Assembly (NCBI GenBank): GCA_903837255.1
Contig: CAILTZ010000863.1
Location: 1 to 11,115 of the forward strand
Direction: 5' to 3'
DNA from: an uncultured Pirellula sp.
GTDB lineage: Bacteria > Planctomycetota > Planctomycetia > Pirellulales > Pirellulaceae
DNA: 11,115 nt
Part shown: piece after piece, positions 6,656 through 11,115 of the stretch
Layout: each line of letters starts with the position of its first letter
How positions within the stretch are numbered: the stretch's first letter is position 1
The notes under the pieces: generated by a model
Told to the model about the DNA's origin: nothing
The model's database searches: none
Seen by the model: the letters and a program-made list of their open reading frames with translations, nothing else
Translations under genes and position numbers: made by a program

Positions 6656-9289
6656 CTAATTCAGGATGCGAAATTCCGCCGCTGCCATGAGGGCTTGGCA
6701 GAACTGACTCCAAGCCTTGAAGAGCGCCTCGTCGGCAGGAACTTGATCCTGACTCTCTTTGGCCTTGCGCACGAACTTTAGCGAGGCGGTCATCTCCTCG
6801 ATGCTTGCCGAGCGCCCGTAAGCGATCTGAAAGGCCCGATCGACCCGACCTTGGGGATCCTTGGTCGATTGCATCACGCGCCGTGCAAAGGCATCGCTGA
6901 GCTCGAGCACAAACGGGTTGTTCATCATGTACAGGGCTTGGTCGGCGGTGTTGGAAACCTCGCGAGTCCCGGTAACCGAGTTCGGATCGGCAAAATCAAA
7001 GACGTCCAGCGCGCGGGGCAAGTTGTTGCGACCGATGGGCAAGTAAACCGAACGATGGTAGTTTGGGACTTCCAAGAGACTGACGGCTGGATTGCGCAGG
7101 TTTCCACCCAGAAGCCTTCTGATGTTCGCCGCTCGATCGTCGTTGTTGCCGCCAGGAGCTAGCAATAAAGGAATATTCTGCGGGCCGTTGGGCCCCATGA
7201 AGGCCGACCCCATCGATGCGAAGATCGAGGACTTGGGTGGCCCCAGATTGATCGAACCACTGACCGTAAGCATCGCATCGCGGATCGCTTCGGCGTTTAG
7301 ACGTTTGACATTGCCGCGAGCGATCCAAAGATTCGCCGGATCGGATTCCAATCGACCTGGATCATAGGCCGTCGAAAGTCGATAGACCCGCGATGTTACG
7401 ATGCTGCGAATCATCTGCTTTACCGACCAACCTTGCTCGACAAAATCGACTGCCAGATGATCCAAAAGCTCTCGGTGCGTAGGGCCCGGGCCGGAGACGC
7501 CAAAATTGTCTGGCTCGCGCACGATCCCCTGCCCTATCAGGTGTTGCCAGATGCGATTGACCATCACGCGGGCTGTGAGTGGATTTTCGTGGGAAACAAG
7601 CCATTTGGCCAATTCCAAGCGCCCCGAACGGTTGGCCGGGAGCTGCTTGGGTAGATTCCCTAAAACCTGGACGAAACCTCGATCGACTTCCTGAGCAGGC
7701 TGATCGATCTCGCCTCGGACCAGAACCCTAGCGTTGCGGGCCGACTCATGGTCTTGAACCCCCATGCACACCGAGACAGGGCGCCCAGCAGCGTCGACGC
7801 TGCTGATGCGAGCTCGGAGTTGCGAGACGATCTGATCCAGGAGATTGGCGTTTAATCCCGGGGTGTTGGCTCCAGTCCGCTGGGCACGTCGAGCTTCGGC
7901 TAACTCCTGCTGACGCTCTTGAAGTTCCTTTTTCAGCTCCGCTAGATCCTCTGGGCTCATGATCGGCTTGCTGGCCTCGGGATCCTGAACTGGGAGTCTA
8001 ATCCAATCCGAGGGCTGTCGATTCCGAATGCTCCGGGTTCCGCCGTAGAAGGTCTGGGTGCTTTGGAAGATCCCGGCAATGGCGTAGTAATCGCTCTGAG
8101 GAATCGGATCGAATTTATGGTCATGGCACCGCGCACAGCCGACCGACAAGCCCAGGACGACTCGAGTGGTTGTATCGATCTGCTCGTCGATCAAGTCGGC
8201 TTGGAATTGTCGGGGGTTCTGCTCCGCAAGGGACTTCGGGCCAACGGCCAAAAAACCTGTCGCGATCAAATGCTCGTTCCATTGCTCATCGTCTGATACC
8301 GGCAGCAGATCGCCGGCGATCTGCTCCATGAGGAACTGATCGTAAGGCTTATCTTTTTGAAACGAATCGATGACATAGTCGCGATACCTCCAAGCGTTCG
8401 GGAATGTGACATCGGACTCTTTGCCAGAGGTTTCGGCATAGCGGGCCACATCGAGCCAATGGCGTCCCCAACGTTCGCCATACTGCTTGGATGCTAAGAG
8501 CTCGTCGGCCAACCGCTCGATCGCTTCTTCAGGGCTGGATTTCCAGTCCTGAAGAAACGTCGAGCGTTGCTCCGGGGTTGGCGGTAGGCCTACGAGATCA
8601 AATGTCAATCGACGCACCAAGATATTCGGGTCGCAATCCTGGCTCGGTTCGATGCCTTGGTCCTCCCATTTGGAGGCCACAAAGCGATCGATTTGGGTTT
8701 TCCCCCAAGCTTGAAACTTTTCTACCATCGGTTCGACTTTTTTGGGCTGGGTAAAGGCCCAGAAAGACTTGCCAGCCTCGATATCCTCAGGGGTCACCTT
8801 GGACTTTACAACAAGACCAGCGTTGGAACGCGGATCGGGGGCTCCCATCTCGATCCATGTTTTAAAGTCGGCAATCACATTCGCAGGAAGCTTGCCTCGG
8901 GGAGGCATGCGGTAATCGCGATAATTGATCGCATGCCAAAGGATACTGTTTTGCAAATCACCCGGAACGATCGCGGCTCCGGATTCTCCACCTGCTCTGA
9001 GCGCATCGCGATTCTCGACCGACAGTCCCCCTCGCACCGACTGCTCGCTGGTCGCATGGCAGCGGTAGCAGTTCTCGATGAGCACGGGCCGGATCTTGGA
9101 CTCAAAGAAATCGAGTTGCTCAGGCGTGAGCTTGCTCTCTGGACTGCTTTCGGAAATCGCCAACAGGTCCGAGCCTTGTGGCTCTTGGGCCGTGGCGACA
9201 GGGCCGCCAAAGCACAAGCTTGCGAATCCCGCCGCGAGGCTTATCCGAACAAAAGCTTGCACCTGAGCAAACAGCGAGGACTTGTGCAT
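6656..9289 (-). CDS. PSCyt1-DUF1549-DUF1553 planctomycete cytochrome-like exported protein
   Basis: The start is ATG 9289 (877 residues): it puts a Sec-type leader at the N-terminus (hydrophobic core about 15-30, likely cleavage after VATAQ, residues 31-35) and has a GGAG 8 nt upstream. An in-frame start at 9406 would run into the preceding gene. PSCyt1 covers about 55-150 with the haem-c motif CYRCH (74-78) and a likely axial Met in YRMPP (M128). DUF1549 (PSCyt2) covers about 198-410, with RRLTFDLVGLPPTPEQ, GERWGRHWLDVARYAETSG and a second CxxCH, CARCH (385-389), in SVGCARCHDHKFDPIPQSDYY. Residues 443-498 are Glu/Gln-rich and likely a coiled-coil linker. DUF1553 (PSD1) follows from about 505, with LTARVMVNRIWQHLIGQGIV and NRPFVLEL-like C-terminal features. 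No LamG-type insert, common in longer relatives, is seen. Two c-type haems imply redox or electron-transfer function outside the cytoplasmic membrane. Polymer degradation has been proposed for the family, but the reaction is unknown. Confidence 0.94.
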   Translation of the reverse strand: MHKSSLFAQVQAFVRISLAAGFASLCFGGPVATAQEPQGSDLLAISESSPESKLTPEQLDFFESKIRPVLIENCYRCHATSEQSVRGGLSVENRDALRAGGESGAAIVPGDLQNSILWHAINYRDYRMPPRGKLPANVIADFKTWIEMGAPDPRSNAGLVVKSKVTPEDIEAGKSFWAFTQPKKVEPMVEKFQAWGKTQIDRFVASKWEDQGIEPSQDCDPNILVRRLTFDLVGLPPTPEQRSTFLQDWKSSPEEAIERLADELLASKQYGERWGRHWLDVARYAETSGKESDVTFPNAWRYRDYVIDSFQKDKPYDQFLMEQIAGDLLPVSDDEQWNEHLIATGFLAVGPKSLAEQNPRQFQADLIDEQIDTTTRVVLGLSVGCARCHDHKFDPIPQSDYYAIAGIFQSTQTFYGGTRSIRNRQPSDWIRLPVQDPEASKPIMSPEDLAELKKELQERQQELAEARRAQRTGANTPGLNANLLDQIVSQLRARISSVDAAGRPVSVCMGVQDHESARNARVLVRGEIDQPAQEVDRGFVQVLGNLPKQLPANRSGRLELAKWLVSHENPLTARVMVNRIWQHLIGQGIVREPDNFGVSGPGPTHRELLDHLAVDFVEQGWSVKQMIRSIVTSRVYRLSTAYDPGRLESDPANLWIARGNVKRLNAEAIRDAMLTVSGSINLGPPKSSIFASMGSAFMGPNGPQNIPLLLAPGGNNDDRAANIRRLLGGNLRNPAVSLLEVPNYHRSVYLPIGRNNLPRALDVFDFADPNSVTGTREVSNTADQALYMMNNPFVLELSDAFARRVMQSTKDPQGRVDRAFQIAYGRSASIEEMTASLKFVRKAKESQDQVPADEALFKAWSQFCQALMAAAEFRILN

Positions 9290-9297
9290 GGGATGCA

Positions 9298-9301
9298 CTC
9301 C
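9298..9301 (-). promoter_or_regulatory. GGAG ribosome binding site of the PSCyt1 gene
   Basis: On the minus strand GGAG lies 8 nt before ATG 9289, whereas the alternative upstream start at 9406 has nothing comparable. Together with the signal peptide that follows, this decides the start. Confidence 0.5.
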
Positions 9302-9362
9302 GAGTGGATAAAACGATTCAGGAATAAATCCAAACGTACAAAACAACTTGCCCCGAGCTTGC

Positions 9363-10121
9363 TCAGGTATCCGAGTTAGGCCGCCGAGGCCGGACCCCTT
9401 CACCACCTTCGGTTCTACCTTCTGGGCGACGGTTTCCGGGCCGCATCCCCTCCAGGCGCTTCATGGATTGCTCGATTTCAGCTTTGTCGATCGCACCATC
9501 GCCATTGGTGTCGATGTTGCTCAGGCGTTCTTTCATCTGGGGAGGGATCTCATCGCCAGAGAGTTTACCGTCTTTGTCTTTGTCTCTGTTTTCGAACATC
9601 CGCATCATCATCTCTGGGCTTGGGCCGCCAGCGTTGCCCGGAGCGCCCGGAGCACCCGGAGCACCCGGTGCGTTGGGTCCTGCGAACATTGGCATTTGGC
9701 CCGGTTCGGGGCGCATCTCTTCGGCACTGACCACTCCGTCTCCGTTCTTATCAAGCTTGAGAATCGACTTCGAAGCGTTCTCGATTTCGGAGGCGGAAAG
9801 CTGGCCGTCTTCATCGGCATCCAAAGCCTTAAACAACGGCATGTTTCGCAGCATCATCGCCATCCCTCGTGCGGCCATCTCGGGGTTGGCTGCACCACCG
9901 CCGAACCCACCGCCGAACCCACCGCCGGGCCTGCCTTCGCCGGGGTTGCCCTGGCCGGGCCTGCCTTGGCCGGGCCGCTGACCTTCAGGTCGATCGGCGT
10001 TTGGTCGATCGGCGTTTGGTCGACGGGGATTCTGGCCTTCGGGCCGTGGGTCTTGGGCCAAACAAGGGGCCGTGCAAGCGGATCCGACGAGTAGGCTAGC
10101 GAAAAAAAATCGGTTCATCAT
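9363..10121 (-). CDS. Exported four-EF-hand calcium-binding protein with Gly/Pro-rich linkers
   Basis: This 252-residue protein starts at ATG 10121 (or the adjacent ATG at 10118), 6 nt after an AGG. Residues 1-22 are a Sec-type leader, with cleavage likely after PCLA; C16 in GSAC is a poor lipobox, so a lipoprotein is less likely. Residues 24-78 are low-complexity Pro/Arg/Gly sequence with a duplicated PNADR and GGGFGGGFGGG. Four canonical calcium loops follow in two pairs: DADEDGQLSASE (101-112) and DKNGDGVVSAEE (124-135), then DKDKDGKLSGDE (180-191) and DTNGDGAIDKAE (204-215). All carry the acidic positions 1, 3 or 5, Gly 6 and Glu 12, so all should bind calcium. The pairs are joined by a collagen-like APGAPGAPGAPG linker, and the tail is Arg/Pro-rich. 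It is the first gene of the minus-strand operon, 73 bp before the PSCyt1 gene. A structural or calcium-sensing role outside the cell is inferred. Confidence 0.92.
   Translation of the reverse strand: MMNRFFFASLLVGSACTAPCLAQDPRPEGQNPRRPNADRPNADRPEGQRPGQGRPGQGNPGEGRPGGGFGGGFGGGAANPEMAARGMAMMLRNMPLFKALDADEDGQLSASEIENASKSILKLDKNGDGVVSAEEMRPEPGQMPMFAGPNAPGAPGAPGAPGNAGGPSPEMMMRMFENRDKDKDGKLSGDEIPPQMKERLSNIDTNGDGAIDKAEIEQSMKRLEGMRPGNRRPEGRTEGGEGVRPRRPNSDT
9634..9669. repeat. 9-bp tandem repeat encoding APG units
   Basis: Near-identical units GCGCCCGGA (9643-9651), GCACCCGGA (9652-9660) and GCACCCGGT (9661-9669), preceded by a diverged copy, encode the collagen-like APG linker between EF-hand pairs. 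Tract length may vary between strains through replication slippage without breaking the frame. Confidence 0.7.
9897..9920. repeat. 12-bp tandem repeat encoding GGGF
   Basis: ACCGCCGAACCC occurs twice without interruption (9897-9908 and 9909-9920) and is followed by a partial copy. On the minus strand it encodes the GGGFGGGFGGG stretch between the leader and the first EF-hand. The unit is a multiple of three, so expansions stay in frame. Confidence 0.75.
9990..10019. repeat. Exact 15-bp tandem duplication encoding PNADR twice
   Basis: TCGATCGGCGTTTGG at 9990-10004 is repeated exactly at 10005-10019. On the minus strand it encodes two PNADR units just after the signal peptide. Identity at the DNA level suggests a recent duplication. 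Confidence 0.85.
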
Positions 10122-10128
10122 CGAAGAC

Positions 10129-10132
10129 CTTT
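10129..10132 (-). promoter_or_regulatory. AAGG ribosome binding site of the EF-hand gene
   Basis: The minus-strand sequence AAAAAAGG ends 6 nt before ATG 10121. It is a modest Shine-Dalgarno match but better placed than anything for the other genes except the PSCyt1 gene, and it supports this start. Confidence 0.4.
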
Positions 10133-10155
10133 TTTAAAGGGGGAGCCCAGATAGT

Positions 10156-10180
10156 GTAATTATTCCAAGGTAATTCTTCC
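10156..10180. repeat. 11-bp direct repeat, candidate operator or tandem promoter element
   Basis: GTAATTATTCC (10156-10166) and GTAATTCTTCC (10170-10180) match at 10 of 11 positions and start 14 bp apart. Read on the minus strand, towards the EF-hand gene, each is GGAA-N-AATTAC; the GGAA(T) core resembles -35 elements used by many ECF sigma factors. Lying 35 to 60 bp upstream of the EF-hand start, they could be promoter or activator sites. Function is inferred from position and repetition only. Confidence 0.4.
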
Positions 10181-10183
10181 GTT

Positions 10184-10202
10184 GGCCAGGACTGAGCTGG
10201 CC
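10184..10202. promoter_or_regulatory. GGCCAG/CTGGCC inverted repeat (hairpin or operator)
   Basis: A 6-bp GC-rich perfect inverted repeat with a 7-nt loop (GACTGAG) sits next to the direct repeat and beside TATATA at 10203-10208. It could be a protein-binding dyad near the promoter or an RNA hairpin in a leader. No T-tract follows on either strand, so it is not a typical terminator. Confidence 0.35.
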
Positions 10203-10302
10203 TATATACCTTACCGACTCCCTCGGATGGATATCCACTTGCATCGAGCAGAATTTTCGGAATTCTATTCCCTGCGGCATCAAACCGTTGGATAATCCTA
10301 GC

Positions 10303-10992
10303 ATGACGGATTCCTCAGCCCCAATCATTCCTGATGCCAGCCTTAGCCAAGCCCAAGCGCCGGCCCCGGTGGGGGTTGGGTCCGAGGATCGATTTCTTAT
10401 TCGAAACCTTTCGGAATTGACGGAGTTCTTTGAGTCGGTGCGTCCACGGCTCGAGAAGATCGTCCGATTCAGGTTGGATCCGGCTTTCCAGGCTCGCATC
10501 GATGAATCGGATGTTCTTCAAGAGGCTTTTTTTCAGATTGCCAAGCGACATCAGGAGTTGCTCGACACCCCGGAGCTCCACCCCATGGTTTGGATCCGCC
10601 AGAGAGTCCTCCAGACGCTTTGGGACATGCAGCGTAGCCACGGTCGCGATAAGCGGAGCGTGCACCGCGAAAACGAAATGCCGATGGCCAGCTCGAACAC
10701 AACGAGCATCACCATGGCCCGGTGGCTTGCCGACGACGTGACCTCACCTAGCCAGCGGATGATCAAAGACGAAGAGCAGCAACGTCTGCAAAGCGCCTTA
10801 GAGTCGATGAACGAAATCGATCGAGAGATCCTTGCTATGCGCCATTTCGAGTACTTGACCAACCTGCAAACCGCCCAAGCCTTGGGGATCTCTCCGACGG
10901 CGGCCAGCAACCGCTATATGCGAGCCCTGAAGCGGCTCAAGACAATCCTGTCGGCATTCCACGGCTTCGGTCCGGATGAGTCCGCCGGGTAA
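10303..10992 (+). CDS. ECF-type RNA polymerase sigma-70 factor, planctomycete subfamily
   Basis: The 229-residue product starts at ATG 10303; a TTG 15 bp upstream (10288) would add five residues without support. After a Pro/Ala-rich, probably disordered, N-terminus of about 30 residues, region 2 spans about 46-115. It includes RFRLDPAFQARIDESDVLQE, where DVLQEAFFQIA is the core-binding helix typical of planctomycete ECF factors, and WIRQRVLQTLWDMQR. Region 4 spans about 155-217, with the helix-turn-helix LTNLQTAQALGISPTAASNRY binding the -35 element. Region 3 is absent, as expected for ECF factors. It appears to fall in the Planctomycetaceae-specific ECF group, many of which lie near Ser/Thr kinase genes. 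No anti-sigma gene is visible, but the right neighbour is outside the window. It diverges from the EF-hand/PSCyt1/DUF1501 operon and is a candidate regulator of it. Confidence 0.92.
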   Translation: MTDSSAPIIPDASLSQAQAPAPVGVGSEDRFLIRNLSELTEFFESVRPRLEKIVRFRLDPAFQARIDESDVLQEAFFQIAKRHQELLDTPELHPMVWIRQRVLQTLWDMQRSHGRDKRSVHRENEMPMASSNTTSITMARWLADDVTSPSQRMIKDEEQQRLQSALESMNEIDREILAMRHFEYLTNLQTAQALGISPTAASNRYMRALKRLKTILSAFHGFGPDESAG

Positions 10993-11064
10993 ATCCCGGG
11001 TGATTCGGCTCAATTGAGGTAAGTCATACGAAGAGGCAAGCTCGTCAATCGGTGAATCACCGGG
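10985..11064 (+). promoter_or_regulatory. Alternative RNA stems at the 3' end of the sigma gene
   Basis: CCGGG (10985-10989), a TAAAT loop containing the stop codon, and CCCGG (10995-10999) form a short hairpin. The same right arm lies in CCCGGGTGATTC (10995-11006), which can instead pair with GAATCACCGGG (11054-11064) over 11 bp with one bulged G. The two pairings exclude each other. No T-tract follows, so this is either a rho-independent-like end of poor quality or a leader element of the next gene. Confidence 0.3.
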
Positions 11065-11115
11065 CGGAAGGTCCGCGCGCCCAGATCGAGTTCAATACGT
11101 CATCGCGGACCGACA
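11052..11115. other. Window edge, possible partial gene on either strand
   Basis: On the minus strand an open frame from 11113 to a TGA at 11057-11059 gives 18 residues ending WARGPSAR, which could be the tail of a gene entering from the right. On the plus strand GTG 11052 opens a frame that runs off the edge. Neither is recognisable and neither can be preferred. An 8-bp inverted repeat, GGTCCGCG (11070-11077) and CGCGGACC (11104-11111), lies here too. Confidence 0.2.

Larger units (their letters stand above)
10122..10302. promoter_or_regulatory. Divergent promoter region between the EF-hand operon and the sigma factor gene
   Basis: These 181 bp separate two divergent start codons and must hold both promoters. 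They are more AT-rich than the flanking genes and dense in small repeats: an 11-bp direct repeat at 10156-10180, a hairpin at 10184-10202, a TGGATATCCA palindrome at 10228-10237, and GGAAT-TCT-ATTCC at 10259-10271. A TTGCAT at 10239-10244 could be a -35 for the sigma gene, but the -10 17 to 18 bp on is poor. I cannot assign either promoter with confidence. Confidence 0.6.

Noticed and set aside
6612..6713. Longer N-terminus for the DUF1501 protein
   Set aside because: It would overlap the upstream gene by 58 bp and bury the Tat-like leader at residue 35; ATG 6611 places the leader at the N-terminus.
9021..9031. GACAGTCCCC near 9021 as a second copy of the REP-like palindrome
   Set aside because: The left GGGG arm is absent and the sequence lies in a conserved part of PSCyt1, so it is a chance partial match.
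9290..9406. Longer N-terminus for the PSCyt1 protein
   Set aside because: It would overlap the EF-hand gene's end and put the signal peptide 39 residues in; ATG 9289 has a GGAG at the right distance.
9348..10094. Long plus-strand open frames opposite the EF-hand gene
   Set aside because: They arise from the repetitive GC-rich DNA and the regular EF-hand codons; the minus strand carries four intact calcium loops and a signal peptide.
1..11115. CRISPR array, tRNA, insertion sequence ends or phage attachment sites
   Set aside because: No regularly spaced repeats, cloverleaf-like segments, transposase motifs or long terminal inverted repeats were seen on either strand.

Overview
The window looks like chromosomal DNA of a planctomycete, most likely of the Pirellulaceae/Rhodopirellula type. 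The main evidence is a secreted cytochrome-like protein with PSCyt1, DUF1549 and DUF1553 regions, followed by a DUF1501 protein. This pair is greatly expanded in that phylum. A divergent ECF sigma factor of planctomycete type, weak or absent Shine-Dalgarno sequences and moderately high GC agree with this. No tRNA, rRNA, CRISPR array, transposase or phage gene was seen.

Layout. Positions 1-93 may hold the last codons of a plus-strand gene. A plus-strand pair follows. The first (272-3100) is a large exported protein that I read as a glycoside-hydrolase-like barrel between two beta-sandwich regions. The second (3125-4018) is a beta-propeller protein resembling the N-terminal domain of plant GINT1. 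A GT4 glycosyltransferase (4033-5094, minus) converges on this pair with only 14 bp between stop codons. A perfect GGGGAC-A-GTCCCC palindrome and a second imperfect hairpin lie at the junction. These three genes look like the edge of a surface-polysaccharide locus.

From 10121 down to 5184 the minus strand carries three exported-protein genes in transcription order: a four-EF-hand protein, the PSCyt1/DUF1549/DUF1553 protein with two CxxCH motifs, and a DUF1501 protein with a Tat-like leader. Gaps are 73 and 44 bp, so they probably form one operon. The GT4 gene lies 89 bp further on and may be read through. The operon diverges from an ECF sigma gene (10303-10992) across a 181-bp region. That region holds an 11-bp direct repeat, a 6-bp-stem hairpin and two small palindromic segments, all candidate regulatory sites.

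Working model (inference): the sigma factor or its own regulator acts in the divergent region to control the exported calcium-binding/cytochrome/DUF1501 set. The left half contributes glycan synthesis or modification. The individual families are known but their biochemistry is largely undefined. The least explained items are the 942-residue exported protein, the palindrome that supplies the last codons of the propeller gene, and the architecture of the divergent region. I found no clear evidence of a wholly new defence or mobile system.
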